Source: Nereocystis luetkeana (lineage: Eukaryota > Sar > Phaeophyceae > Laminariales > Laminariaceae). Taken from it: a stretch of 64,000 nucleotides of DNA. The first letter of the stretch is position 1. Every line of letters begins with the position of its first letter. The stretch is from assembly GCA_031213475.1 (NCBI GenBank), contig JARUPZ010000021.1, positions 7,385,420-7,449,419 on the forward strand. The letters run 5' to 3'. Shown here in pieces: positions 11,734-22,735 of this stretch. The translations under genes and the position numbers were made by a program. Under the pieces are notes generated by a model. It searched no databases, had not been told where the DNA came from, and saw only the letters and a program-made list of their open reading frames with translations.

Positions 11734-12670
11734 CCTCCAGAGTGTATCGTGTTATCCTCTCGTGTGTACCGGTTATACGGCTCTAGAAGAGGGAAACCAC
11801 CCTTCTAGAGGGTTACTTAAATACCCGCTAGAGTGGGTAAAAACCTCTAGAGGACATCGTGTTATCCTCTGGTCGTGTGTGCCGGTTATACAGCTCTTCT
11901 AGAGGGAAAATGCCTCTCTAGAAGGTTACCTAAATACCCGCTAGAGTGGGCGAAAACCTCTAGAGGATATCGTATTATCCTCTCGTGTGTGCCGGTTATA
12001 CGACTCTAGAGGGAAATCACCAGTCTAGAGGAAAATACCTGCCAGAGTGGGTGAAAACGTCTGGAGGATATCGTGCTATCCTCTCGTGTGTGCCGGTTAT
12101 ACCCCTCTAGAAAAAAAACACCCCTCTAGAGGGATAACATAATACCAAAACCTCTAAAGGATACCAGTGCTTTTGTTCTGGAGACATGGTGTACAATACC
12201 CTCTGTAGTGTTTCGAGTAAAGTCAACACAAACTAGAGGCTTCAATTAATTCACTCTGGAGCGGAACTCATAGATAGGCAAAAACAAATATCCTCTGGAG
12301 GGTTTCAGGTAATTAACCCTGCAGGGGTATGCGGCGATACCCTCTAGTAGAGCGTAACCGAGAGGAATCGAGCAATACGCTCTGGAGTGCATGATGTCCT
12401 ATGGAGGGGCAGGTTGCACTCTAGAGGTATGAGGCAATACCCTTTAGAGCGCCAATTAGGGGAATATCCTCTGGAGGGATATGGGAGAGTATTACTCTGG
12501 AGGTATCTAAATCAACCCAGAGGGGTAAATGAATACCCGCTTGAGCATCACTTACTCTCGGAGGGATTGAGTCATTTGCTCCATGGGGAGTGTCGGAGTC
12601 CCTCTATCAAGCATTATTCACGATAGAGGGTGAAGGTGATACCCGCGAAAGTGAGGTATACCAACCATTA
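11734..12670. repeat. Palindromic CTCTAGAG satellite
   Basis: The first part is a tandem array with units starting near 11734, 11844, 11957 and 12058 (periods about 110, 113 and 101, then 93). Each unit begins with CCTCTAGAGG or a variant, followed by ATATCGTGTTATCCTCTCGT, GTGTGCCGGTTATAC and CCCGCTAGAGTGGG. From 12151 on the unit decays, but the self-complementary octamer CTCTAGAG or CTCTGGAG keeps recurring every 25-40 bases to about 12670. A related fragment with the same octamer twice lies at 56945-57015. No frame is credible. Confidence 0.85.
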
Positions 12671-13229
12671 CACCATAGTGTTCCCCGCTATAGTGACCAC
12701 ACGAAAGATGAGGGTGAGAGACCCTCAAGGGGGGTCAAGATAAAGTAACGTTTCCAGGATTAAACCTAGATATGCATATATATATACGTCCATTGATGCC
12801 GCGTGCCAAACCTTTCCTGGTCTATATTTACATACGTGTCCACCCAGCATATGTTACACCAACCCGGCCCTGCACAAACCATATGCGCTATAGCTACTGG
12901 TCCTACACGAAGATTAGAACGCGCGAAGCCCTATTCTCACGTAAACGGTGAAGCACCTGCACTAAAAAAACATTGCACGCTTCGCCGTGTTCGATCATGT
13001 CCCTTCTGCTGCCCTGCCACACCTCCTTCCTGTTGTCTATTACTACATCCGTGTCCACCCAGACTAGGAAGTTGAACATGACCATGCTTCTAGTGCCACC
13101 CACTGGTGCAGCCGGTTCGAACGTGGTCTCTCCTTGGCTTCCCTTATTTTTTTTCGCTTTTTTTTCTCACGCTGGTTCTCCGTTGTTTTTATTATATTTC
13201 TTTCTCTAACTTTTCTTATTATTGATAGG
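12671..13229. other. No gene recognised
   Basis: A CATACGTGTCCACCCAGC / CATCCGTGTCCACCCAGA word pair near 12833 and 13050 may be a worn FMR arm. Nothing else could be assigned. Confidence 0.35.
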
Positions 13230-13935
13230 CAGTATTGAAGGAGTCGTGTGACGTGGTTGGATGACGAACCTGCTCTGCTCGTTTCATATTGTTTGACGCC
13301 AAGGGGCTGGGCACAGTTCACGAACGCAGGGCGGAAACGGCAGTGTGGGTATCAAGGTACCAGGCGGATTAGCAGGGAGAACCCGGCTAAATACTACTCG
13401 TACCACAAACAGCTGCCGCCACCAGGAGGGCGCTTTGGGCTTTGGTCTGCCTGCTATTTATCCCTTTGTTATTATTTCATTTTTTGCTCTTTATCTTACT
13501 CTCTCCTTACACGCAGTGGTGGTTATGTTATGTTTTCTTTTATTTTCAGCTCGTACGTTTTCAAGTAGTTTTGGCCGCCTCTCCTGCGCGGGGGGGGGGG
13601 GTGGGGACGACATATTGTTTCCTCTAGTTTTTCTTTCATTTTTTTTCTTCTTCTCTTTCGATTTGTCGTCTTTGTTTTTCTTTTCTCTTTAATTGTTCCC
13701 TTTCGTTTCTCTATTTCATATAATGTGTATGTCGTGCCTGTCGTACCTACTATGATGGCGTGGCTTTGTATTTTCCACTGCTGCTGTGCTTGCTGGATAC
13801 GTGGCAGTGTGGTATCTCTGTGGCGTAGCTTTGTGGCCAGAGAACTTTTACTCGTACCTCTCCTAGGATTGAAGAATTAGCAGGGACACTGGTTGTGTTG
13901 GGTGTCGACGGATAATAGAACGGTAACATGTGAAG
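13230..13935 (+). repeat. FMR family, M plus arm R
   Basis: This copy starts with a second type of left flank (GTGGTTGGATGACGAACCTG, CTCGTTTCATATTG, GCCAAGGGGCTGGG), shared with 16.6 kb. M follows, then a pyrimidine-rich stretch, then arm R from TGTATGTCGTGCCTGTCGTA to GGTGTCGACGG and GTGAAGATCACACAC. In the M segment the TA site reads GGC-TA-AATAC-TA-CTCGTACC. Long G and T runs lie at 13590-13602 and 13640-13660. Confidence 0.75.
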
Positions 13936-14091
13936 ATCACACACATACCGGCGGGTATGAGCACGACAGTTGTTTCTTCGTGTTCTTCTTCACTTTTGTT
14001 TTTTGTTTTTCGTTTGTGTTTTGTTTTTTTGGAGCCCCTTGTTACGTAGAACGCGTATGCCATGTCCGTGGTATTCAGTGCGATGAAATAC

Positions 14092-14170
14092 TGTGTTTTC
14101 TTCTTTCTTCCCGTCGACATCCAACACAACCCGCGTTCGTGGGGATTCTTCTGTCCTATTCATAGAAACA
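14092..14170 (+). repeat. FMR family, arm F fragment
   Basis: The fragment contains TTCTTTCTTCCCGTCGACAT, CCAACACAACCCGCGTTCGT and TCCTATTCATAGAAA. It faces the arm R that ends at 13.93 kb, so the two arms here are in inverted orientation about 150 bases apart. Confidence 0.6.
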
Positions 14171-14198
14171 TACGAGTTATTATGTGATTGCAAAACTG

Positions 14199-14272
14199 GA
14201 CTCGGCTAGACTTGAACCCACAAAATCGATCTTAGTAAGCACACGAACTGCCTACTAAGCCACAAGGGACGC
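14199..14272 (-). other. tRNA-like sequence with Pol III A and B boxes
   Basis: Read on the minus strand, there is an A-box-like TGGCTTAGTAGG and a B-box GGGTTCAAGTCT about 35 bases apart. It starts GTCCC and ends AGCCGAGTC. The acceptor ends do not pair well, and the anticodon arm cannot be folded convincingly. A related sequence lies at 27660-27730. It is more likely a tRNA-derived repeat or pseudogene than an active tRNA. Confidence 0.35.
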
Positions 14273-14279
14273 ATACGAG

Positions 14280-15618
14280 TACCTGGTGCTGGATGCGACA
14301 GTCACGATGTAAACATTATATTAATGAGGGGAAAATATAGGAACAAATCGAAAGTTAAACTAAAAGGTATCCTGCTGCCTGGTTCCCCACAAGCAGGGTT
14401 GTGAACCGACATTGAGAAGTAACTCGGTCGTATTTTCGGAACGGGTCGACCGGTTTTGGTCGGTTTTCAAAAATCGAACTAAACCAAACCGGAACTGAAT
14501 TTTCCTAAGTTGGATTCCCGGCCGGATTGTCGCCAAAACCGGCCAAATGGTGAGTATTTCGAAGGGTTCGATGTGGATATACTGGCTTAATGTGACATGA
14601 TCGTATGGTGTCAAGTGCCCTTCTTGGAGTACCTGTGTTCTGCTGCATCACACGATATAGGCCGACATACGCCGTACCATGCTAGCCTACATCATATGTG
14701 CTTATAATCTGCAGCAAACAATACCCACCAATACCGCAGTTAGTTGCTACAATACAATAAATAAAATGCACCAGGTAGTACGCTAGTTCGAGGGTACTTG
14801 TCTGAGTTGTCATGTCGTAAAGGACAAAATGTGTCGCTACGTTGTAAGGGATTCATGCGATTATATGAATACACAACTCAAAGAGTAAGTCTAACGCCAT
14901 GATCAAATCTACGCTGTTCAAGGGGGGAGCTGTGAGCACGAACAAGCAGTGAAGTCAGAGGGCGACAGTTAGTGCGACAGTCGAGCGGGAGAAGAAGAGC
15001 ATGAAAACGGACGGCCACAACACCACGCAACACGCAACACATGACACGTAGCACTACAAGTCTTACACAATAAAAACCGCAAGGAATATTGCCCGTGAGC
15101 TCCGTTTTCATCATGAACAAAGAAACAACGGACACTAACAACTTGAAAGTGGACCAAACCATGCAGCATCAGTGGCGTATAAACCTTTATGTATGTGGTA
15201 CCATGGTAGTATATTGACGATAGATAGACTTCTTGAGTCTACGTATCCACGTAAACAACAATAGCACCCGTACACCCGCATTCCGTATATCAGCCTTGCA
15301 ATTCAATCTGAAGCGCGATACCCCAACCAATGCCTTCTGTACCGTGCTGCTATGCAGTTGCTGTCTGCTGGTTGCGGGCTGGTTGCTCGCTGTGTGCTGA
15401 CTGCGCCGCCTGTGGCGTGTATCCATACATAACAGGGTGTCCATACACCCGTGAAGATGTTCGAAAGGTAGGGAGCAGGGGGAAGAAATCCGATCGAAAC
15501 CACCGAGTAGGTTTTCTGGTTGAGGTTTTATGCAGCCGAACACGTCTAAACAATGTCGGGTTTTGATTGAAAAAACAAAAAAAAACGATCGCAAAAAAAC
15601 GACTTTCGGATTTCGGTA
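14280..15618. other. No gene recognised
   Basis: Around 14445-14540 there are repeated AACCGG/CCGGTT words. The strongly Cys-rich frames come from ACA/TGT-rich DNA and resemble no known protein. Confidence 0.35.
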
Positions 15619-15960
15619 TTTTTTTTTTTTTTTTTTATCGTCTCATTCATCGTCTTCGCACATCTTCTTCTCTCTCTCCTTCAAACTCGTAACTCAGATC
15701 CGGGGTCACATAGCAGGCTCTTCTCCCCCCTTCCCGCTACGGTACGTGCCTTCATTTTTATCGCGAGAAGATTTCAGCCTTTTCTTCCCTTGTCGACTCG
15801 CATCGAATTGTGCCTACCCACGCTTGCAAAAGGCTCTCAACGATTCAATCCTTTTTTATTATTGCAAATAAAGTCTAAGTCCGACCTACCTGGGGCTCGA
15901 ACCCAGTACTCAAACAAGTAGAATTCGAGGTTCACCACTTTAACCACCGGGGCGACCGGC
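15619..15960 (-). mobile_element. tRNA-derived SINE, copy 1
   Basis: On the minus strand the element begins GCCGGTCGCCCCGGTGGTTA and has a B-box (GGGTTCGAGCCC). The body contains GGCACAATTCGATGCGAGTC, GAAAATCTTCTCGCG-like words and GTGACCCCGGATCTGAGTTA, and the element ends in a run of about 18 A. Full siblings lie at 34916-35260, 39319-39668 and 41907-42273. Confidence 0.85.
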
Positions 15961-16589
15961 TCATTACAACCCCGCCGGTCGGGGATGTAACAAAGTAAAG
16001 ATGCGACCCGCTTAGAAAGTAGTAACCGCGTACGTATATAGTGGGTACACACGCCACGGTTTTACACGCTTTGGCAGTCGCGTCATGACCGAATATCCGC
16101 GGGTATTAGGCAAAGGATACCGGTTCGATATTACCTGGGGGGGGTTGCTCAATAACCTCAGGAGAGTATCCCTCCCAAACATTTCTACGACAGCTTCTGA
16201 ACAAGGGTGAGGACTGATTGCGGTTTGGGGATCCGACGGACGGCATGATTGAGGGAGAATGCCGCCACCGACGGTTGCCATGTTACGGTAACTTCTTGGC
16301 CGTTAGTGTGGAACACGTTGGTCCATCCTACGCCGTGAAGGCTGCTCATTTGTTCATAATAGCACCCGACCAGTCACTACGAAATATATTCGGTTTCCCC
16401 TTTTCTTCATTTCTTTATTTCATTGAATATATATGTCGGGCCTGGTTGTTGTTGTTGTCGTTGCTGTTGTTCTCACATTACGATTAGCTCATCGCCACAA
16501 TTTGTTTTGTTTTTTTCTTTCTTGCGCAGACTCTCCGTGATTTTCATTTTATGTTTTTCTCTTCTTTTTCTGATTGATAATCCGTACTT
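15961..16589. other. No gene recognised
   Basis: A GTTGTTGTTGTCGTTGCTGT-type microsatellite followed by CTCACATTA at about 16446-16482 matches the end of the F-prime repeat (20.3 kb, reverse orientation). The remaining part is unassigned. Confidence 0.35.
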
Positions 16590-17290
16590 AAGGAGCCGTG
16601 TGGCGTGGTTGGATGACGAACCTGCTCTGCTCGTTTCATATTGTCTGACGCCAAGGGGCTGGGTATAGTTGACGAACGCAGGGCGGAGACGGCAGTCTGG
16701 GTAGCAAGGTACCAGGCGGATTAGCAGGGGGAACCTGGCTATACTACTCGCACCACAAACTGCTCCCGCCACCTGGAAGGTGCTTTGGGCTATGGTCTGC
16801 CTATTATTTCCTCTTCGTTATTTTCCCTTCTTAGTTATTTGTTTTTTTTCCTTGGTTCTTTGTCTTACTCCGTTTACAAGCAATGGCAGTTTCGTTCATT
16901 TTTTTTTTCCAGCTTGTTCTTTTTCAAGTGTTGGCCACCTCGCCTGCGGGGGGGAGGCACGACAGATTGTTTCGCTTAGATTTTGCTTTCATTTTTTTCT
17001 TTTTCTCTTTCGATTTGTCTACTTTGTTTTTGTTTTCTCTTTGATAGTTTTTTTTCGTTTCTCTATTTCATAGATTGTGTATGTCGTGCCTGTCGTATCT
17101 AGTATGATGACATGGCTTTGCATTGTCCACTGCAGTGCTTACTGCACACGTGGCAACGTAGTATCTCTGTGGCATACCTTTGTGACCACAGAACCTGTAT
17201 CTCTTCTAGGATTGGAGAATCGGCACAGACACTGGTTGTGCTGGATGTCGACGGGTAGAAAGAACGGTTCAATGTGAAGAACACACACAC
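16590..17290 (+). repeat. FMR family, M plus arm R (best complete copy)
   Basis: The left flank is GTGGTTGGATGACGAACCTG. M contains CAAGGTACCAGGCGGATTAG and CCACAAACTGCTCCCGCCAC. After the pyrimidine-rich stretch, arm R runs from TGTATGTCGTGCCTGTCGTA through GGCAACGTAGTATCTCTGTG and CACTGGTTGTGCTGGATGTC to GTGAAGAACACACAC. It serves as the reference for the insertions at 17454 and 38985. Confidence 0.8.
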
Positions 17291-17780
17291 AATTCAATGC
17301 AGTCTGTGGTCGCAGGACAGTCTCTCCAATAACTCTGGAGTGGAAGAAATACCTCGGTAGTAAAACAGAGGCAAAAATGATGACATGGCATTTCATTGTC
17401 CACTGTATTCACTGTACAGTGGGCTGCAGATGTTACAACCTACTTATTAATAGTACCAGGTATCTCTGTGGGGTAATTTGGGGACCACATGACTTGTGTC
17501 TCTCTAGGATTGAGGAATCGGCACGACCACCGTGCTTACTGCATACGTTGGAACGTAGTCCAACTGTACCTCCGTGGCGTAGCTTCGTGACCACATAACC
17601 TGTATATTTTCTAGGATTGAAGAATCGGCACGGACACTGGTTGGGTTGGATGTCGACGGGTAGAAATAACGGCTCATTGTGAAGAACACACACGGATACA
17701 TGGACACACGGACACACGGACACAGGTTGTGCTGGATGTCGACGGGGGGAAATAACGGTTTAAAATGAAAACACACACAC
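17291..17780 (-). repeat. F-prime end and extra arm R copies
   Basis: The first 80 bases (AATGCAGTCTGTGGTCGCAG, CCAATAACTCTGGAGTGGAA) are the reverse complement of the F-prime repeat at 20.2 and 30.4 kb. One nearly full arm R (17377-17690) and one stub (17700-17780, with GTTGTGCTGGATGTCGAC) follow. A GGACACAC microsatellite separates them. Confidence 0.7.
17454..17462. other. TACCAGGTA: exact 7-bp insertion at a TA
   Basis: The reference arm at about 17158-17168 reads AACGTAG-TA-TCTCTGTGG. This copy reads AG-TACCAGGTA-TCTCTGTGG, which is the same sequence plus CCAGGTA. A second TA-flanked filler (CTTATTAA between TAs) sits just before it. Confidence 0.7.
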
Positions 17781-18170
17781 ATATTTTGCTTACAGCAAAG
17801 TCGTTTTGTGGTCCAGTCGTCAGCGAACGGCCCACTTTCTATGCATAACCGTTTTTTTCCGCTGTTGTTAATACCACCGTACTTGATATGATGAGCCAAA
17901 TTCCGACCGAGGGTATTCCACAAACATAAACCAATCTAGATTCTCGGCAAGGTACTGCATCACGCAACCATTTGTTTTGGCGATCGAAAAATGGCGGTGG
18001 GGGCCAACAAAATAAAATATGACTTCGAGGTATTTGGTTTTCCGGCTCTCCGGCCGACAGAAAAATGAGGTCAGGTACTATTAATAGTTATTTTTGTAGC
18101 ACTACTTGCGATATGATATAAATATAGTGTCGGGCTATATAAGTACTCAATATCATGTTTTAATAAAAGC

Positions 18171-18440
18171 CCGCAGTATCGAAGACCTGAATGCCCCAAG
18201 AGTATTCTCGGGGCTCTGAAGTTTCCTTTGCAGTACAATGGCTAGGATAGCCGATAGAAGAAAAGTAGACTAAGAGCCCGAGGCAATTTTCTCGGACAAG
18301 TGCATTTACCCCTGTGGCGGGTTAATAAAAGGAGAGCAGAATGTGTTTGATGCCTCCAATCAGGCCTGTATCGCATCACTCTCTCCATAGCTCCCTCCTC
18401 TCCTATTGAGGAATATTAAGCTAACACAAGAGGTCTCCTG
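18171..18440 (+). repeat. Dispersed repeat R1, copy 1
   Basis: The words GCAGTATCGAAG, CGGGGCTCTGA, GTACAATGGCTAGGATAGCC, CCGAGGCAATTTTCTCGGAC, GGGAGAGCAGA and GGCCTGTATC match the reverse complement of 26050-26308. There is no recognisable coding. Confidence 0.75.
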
Positions 18441-18964
18441 AACAAGAGAAGCTTCTGACCGTACCTGCACTCCGTTCCCTTCGGCCGACGTTCATTACTT
18501 CCAAAACTGAAAACAATTATTGCCTCTTTGTGGTATTGAAACCCACTCAGCCGATGGGAGAAACATTTCGGTACGACGTAAGAGGGAAAAGATGCGCTTT
18601 AAACGCACAACACCTACCACCGCCGGTGATTCCTCGCCTCGCAGGGCACGAGAGGACGTCAAACCTTCGAGGCCGCATGCTCCACTGCTGTGAGAATGCT
18701 CGCTGCCACATTATAGGTTCGTTGGTGCTGTGTGGCCGGCGTTCTCGCTCGAGACCTGCGCGCCTAACCTATTTCTGCACGTTTTGGTTTGCTACAGAAC
18801 TTACAAGAAAAGCCAGTTCCGACAGTGTCTGCATTCCATTCCTTTAGAAAACCTCTCATGGTACCCTAAACCGAAAACCAAAAAAATAATCTCACATTTA
18901 TGCCGTCGAAACCCACGCAGGCGATGGGAGATGGTATTTGTTGGGCCGCAGCAGGAAAATTGCG

Positions 18965-19300
18965 CATTCTGGTTTAAATCGGCAGCGTACAAGTCATGAG
19001 ATCTAGGGTCAGGACGAGGCAGGCAGCTCGGGCGTGCGCCTATTTGAAGCATCGCCGTTTACTGTCCGCATCAGATAGAACAGGAATAGAACACATGCCT
19101 TCGATATGCAATAATTATTAACGAACAAAAACAGCGGCCTGAAGCATATCTGGCCACGATCCAACCGCGTCTTGACGTTTGCTCGCACGTGTCCCGGAGA
19201 GGTGAAGCGTGCTTCATACGCCGGGGAGAAGGTCGACACCGATGACCAAGGTAACACGTACTACCACCGGACAGGAGGAGTTGCAATCCATACAAAAACG
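18965..19300 (+). repeat. Dispersed repeat R2, copy 1
   Basis: This stretch shares GTCATGAG-TC-AGGGTCAGGA, CAGCTCGGGC, CTGTCCGCATC-GATAGA, CTGGCCACGA and the well-kept GCTCGCACGTGTCCCGGAGA-GGTGAAGCGTGCTTC with 25135-25505 on the same strand. The second copy is longer by about 50 bases after AAGGTC. Confidence 0.75.
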
Positions 19301-19534
19301 CTAGTCGTCGTAACGCCTGAAGAGGTCCAAAACCGCAACACCCCTTCTAGCATAATGGGAATATCTGAACAACATGCTACTAATTGAGCAATTTTTGTCT
19401 ATAAGCAAAGGCAAGAAACCGCAAAGCTTTATACACAAAGAATATTGAATTCGGCGATAGGCACAATAAGCAAAGCGATAGAGCATGATGAGCAATCAGC
19501 GGGATATCCCAGACAAAAACGGAAAACGCACATT

Positions 19535-19890
19535 ATTGTCCTTTTCGCCACATGCCGTGGCATTGCCTAGCACCACCTGCGATCAAACCTTCCACGGACC
19601 TCGACGGCATACCATGAAACCCTGATCCTAACCAACCCCTGACCCTGGCCCTAATCCTAAACCTAGATGCCGTGGGCGTTGGGGTACCGTGTGGCTTGCC
19701 ATGACATGCCGTGGAGTGCTGTGGTGGTTGTCGCGGCGGTTGCATGATTGTACCCATGGCATGTGACGGCGTGCCGTGAAATATTATGCCACGCCATGGA
19801 ATGGCGTGGGGATGCCATTGTAAGCCATAGGTGGTACCCTGGCCAGGCAACGACATGCCGTGAGCAAGTGTAAGAGTGTAGAACCCTGCA
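19535..19890. repeat. GCCGTGG-rich element 1
   Basis: It starts with CCTTTTCGCCACATGCCGTG and ends near GAGTGTAGAACCCTG. The interior is full of ATGCCGTGG and its complement CCACGGCAT. The centre (about 19618-19672) is a run of CCCTAA-like words (CCTGATCCTAACC, CCCTAATCCTAAACC). Siblings lie at 21645-22040 and 47765-48160. No terminal inverted repeat was found. Confidence 0.75.
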
Positions 19891-20019
19891 TTATTTAATA
19901 GTATACAGTCATCTCACCACACCTTTTCAAAAATGAATATACGCAGTTGTTCACTAACGTCCAGGCTTACACCGCTTTTTTTGCGTTCTCCGAACGGGCC
20001 AAGAGTCAATACACTGCTA

Positions 20020-20300
20020 GTATGGTCCGTTTTTGCCTTTTTTTCGTTTTACTATCTGCTTCTGTTTTTGTTTGTTTTTTTTTTGCTTCGCTTTATCTTC
20101 TTTTATAGGTTTTTGCCTGCTACTAATAGTCTCCTTTTTGCTTCCCTGGTGTCCGCAGTGGTGGAGTGCGTACGCTTATTTTTTGTTCTTTGCTTCTGTT
20201 TAACTACCGAGGTATTTCTTCCACTCCAGAGTTATTGGATTCTGTCCTGCGACCACGGACTGCATTGTATTATGCGTTAATGTGAGAACAACAACAACAA
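20020..20300 (+). repeat. F-prime repeat, copy 1
   Basis: The repeat starts near CTAGTATGGTCCGTTTTTGC and has a T-rich body. It ends with ATTTCTTCCACTCCAGAGTT, CCTGCGACCACGGACTGCAT and TTAATGTGAGAACAACAACA. Siblings lie at 30185-30480 and, reversed, at 33520-33660, 62228-62300 and 17291-17370. Confidence 0.75.
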
Positions 20301-20379
20301 CACGTGGGATTTGAGTCCCTCAAATCGAATGAAAATATGAGGGGAGGTCGAATCGTCAAAACAAGTTTGCCCAATACCA

Positions 20380-20790
20380 GGCACAGAAGGGTACATCCCC
20401 ATACAAAACTCCCAACTGATCCACGCCAGATCGACTGCCTGTTACAAACAGGAACATCTCAATCTCTCTCAAAATCACACATCTTCAAACAACGAATCCA
20501 GAGACATTGGCGTCCTCGGTGAAAACTCAGTATCACCTCAGGTCTGGAACTGCTCTTCACGTAGGTTTGAAATTGGGTTCACTACCACGAGCAGAAGAGT
20601 ACGTCTCCAAGCAACCCAAACACACGAACATGCACGCCGTCACAACACACATTTAATACCCCGCACGTCTATAAGACTGTCCCACGCCAAACGGACCCAT
20701 ACCTTATCATACAAAAACACCAAATACCGAAGGACAGGAGCAGACGGTCTTCGCCCCTCGGCGAACGCTCAGTATCTCGGTAGGTTTGTC
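20380..20790. repeat. Two-unit diverged tandem duplication
   Basis: AGAAGGGTACATCCCCATAC at 20386 and AGAAGAGTACGTCTCCAAGC at about 20602 begin two related units. Each ends with a CTCGG(T/C)GAA-AC(T/G)CTCAGTATC word and CACAGCTCC or AACTGCTC. Confidence 0.5.
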
Positions 20791-21239
20791 ACAGCTCCAT
20801 ATATCAGTTTTATTTTTTATCCTCCGGCGTATTGGTATAAACAGAAACACTTTCACTTTTCAACTTTGTGTCATCTTTTTGTCAACTAAACCTTTACCTC
20901 CTGTTGCAACATCAGCTCAGGCTGCTGCCACTACTGGCGCCTGGGCACGTTGACCCGACCTGCCTACCGAGAGGTGCAGCTGCGGTGGAGATAGCCACCC
21001 GGGAGAGCCATCTTTCCCGGGTAGTATGAAACTTGTGCGAGCTTACCCACTAACATAAACCCAGGCTATGAGGCCTTCTCGCCGGACGTGGTCCAGTTAC
21101 GGTCTACCATACCCGTTGGGGCGTTGGCCCTATGACGGCGCGTCATATCCTTCCAGTTCTGGTCGTTAGGCAACACCCGGTACGATCAAGATACCGGAGC
21201 CCAACAGCGACGCACCGGCCCAAGCGAGTGGCCGACGGA

Positions 21240-21470
21240 CAAGACACAGGAGCGAGGGAACGCATAGCGTTGAAGTGAGGGAGTGGTGCACGGTCAAGGC
21301 TTCAGTAGGAAGCGGTGAACGGGTAAGACAACGGAGCGACAAAACACACCGCGTTTGGCAATCAAAGCAAATAGGGAATGGCGCATGGGATAGCGAGGGA
21401 ACGGCGTACCGGCAAGCGAGGCAGAGAGGAAACGGCGCACGTAAAAGGGAGGAAGCGGTGCACTGAGCTT
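21240..21470. repeat. Degenerate short tandem repeat
   Basis: Words such as GAGCGAGGGAACGGCGCA and AAGCGAGGCAGAGAGGAAAC recur at about 25-35 base spacing. The repeat is worn. Upstream at 20995-21025 there is a strong GC hairpin, CCCGGGAGAG-CC-ATCTTTCCCGGG. Confidence 0.5.
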
Positions 21471-21644
21471 GATGCTCGTTATCGGTTCAGCTCTTGGACT
21501 GCTCCATCTCGCGGCGGGTGAGCTCCTCCTGGTTCTGGCCGCTGTAGCATGCTTGCTAATAGCGGTATATGTAGTCGTACACCTGATTCTTCCGTTTGAG
21601 ATCACCAGCAAGGGTTAGGAACGAAACCTATCGGGGATGTACGT

Positions 21645-22040
21645 TATTCCCCTTTTTCGCTACATACCGTGTCATGCCGTGGCTCACCCGCGGCCAAACC
21701 TTCCACGGCATCTCCCACGGCATACCACGGAACCTTCCACGCCATACCATGGACCGCTAACACTAACGCTGACCCTAACATAGGTAACCCTAACCTATTA
21801 ATAGGTGCCGTGGGCATTGGGGTGCCTTGGGGGTTGCCATGGCATGCCGTTGGATCGCCATGGAGTGCCGTGGCAGTTGCCAGGGGGGTTGCCATGGTAC
21901 TACCTGTGGCATGCGGGCAACACCCCACGGCGTGCCGTGAAATTCAATGCGACGCCATGGGATGCCGTGGGGATGCCATGGTATACCAAGGGTATACCAT
22001 GGCACTGCCACGGCAAACGTCAGGTAGTGTGGAACCCTGG
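21645..22040. repeat. GCCGTGG-rich element 2, telomere-like core with a TTAA insertion
   Basis: The layout is the same as in element 1. The core at about 21757-21795 reads CTAACACTAACGCTGACCCTAACATA and more CCCTAA. Right after it comes AACC-TA-TTAA-TA-GGTGCC, where the siblings have AACC-TA-GATGCC (19.66 kb) and AACC-TA-GGTGGC (47.92 kb). Six bases have therefore been added exactly at a TA. Confidence 0.75.
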
Positions 22041-22459
22041 AAGGGGAGGAATAAAAGGAACAAGAGAGACTAGCAATTAGGCCCAGGCACTAGGTCACAT
22101 GTCGGGGGAATATTATCCTTGGTGTGCCCTTCACCCGCCCGAAAATGAAACGAAAACAGCATAGCGATATTATCAAGCTAGCCATGATGGACACGCGCGC
22201 ACAGAGGCTATGGGACGGCAGTAAGCCACCGGACACAAGCGGTGAAGCACGGGCGCCAGCAAAAGTCACAACCAGCGCCGTGGGATGCACGGGCATGCGG
22301 GTTTACAATAGACAATTTTGCTAGCAAAGAAACGACCAAACAAACAATATGTGCAAACGGAACAAACAACAAGAACATAATACATGAACACAAACAAACG
22401 GACGAACGACATACAAATAACGATAGTCAGGTAACACGCCCCGTGGCAAGGCTCAGACC

Positions 22460-22735
22460 TAGAGGAGCCTGGTTGCCGTCTCCCTCGAGCATGGACAACG
22501 GCCCCAATAGTACAGACCCGACCATTGTGGGCATCCACCCCGTCTTAATAAGGAAACAAACGAGCACACAAACAAAAGAAAACGGAAAAAAACGAAACAC
22601 AAGACAGGAAAACCCCCCGTTGCCCTCCAGGTCTGGTCGCCGTCTTCCTTTGGTATGGGAGGCAGGAATAACGGTCCCAATAGGGGAAGACCCAACCACT
22701 CTGGGTATCCAACCCCTTTTTCCGAGAACTACACG
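22460..22735. repeat. Diverged tandem duplication (about 170-bp period)
   Basis: GGTTGCCGTCTCCCTCGAGC with CCCAATAGTACAGACCCGAC at 22470 is repeated as GGTCGCCGTCTTCCTTTGGT with CCCAATAGGGGAAGACCCAA at about 22636. An A-rich stretch lies between. The 175- and 192-codon frames across it are in repeat DNA and are not supported as genes. Confidence 0.5.

Noticed and set aside
14199..14272. Functional tRNA gene
   Set aside because: The A and B boxes are present, but the acceptor stem does not pair and the anticodon loop cannot be placed. It was kept only as tRNA-like.
21757..21795. True telomere or chromosome end
   Set aside because: The CCCTAA words are short, imperfect and sit inside an element with copies at two other places.
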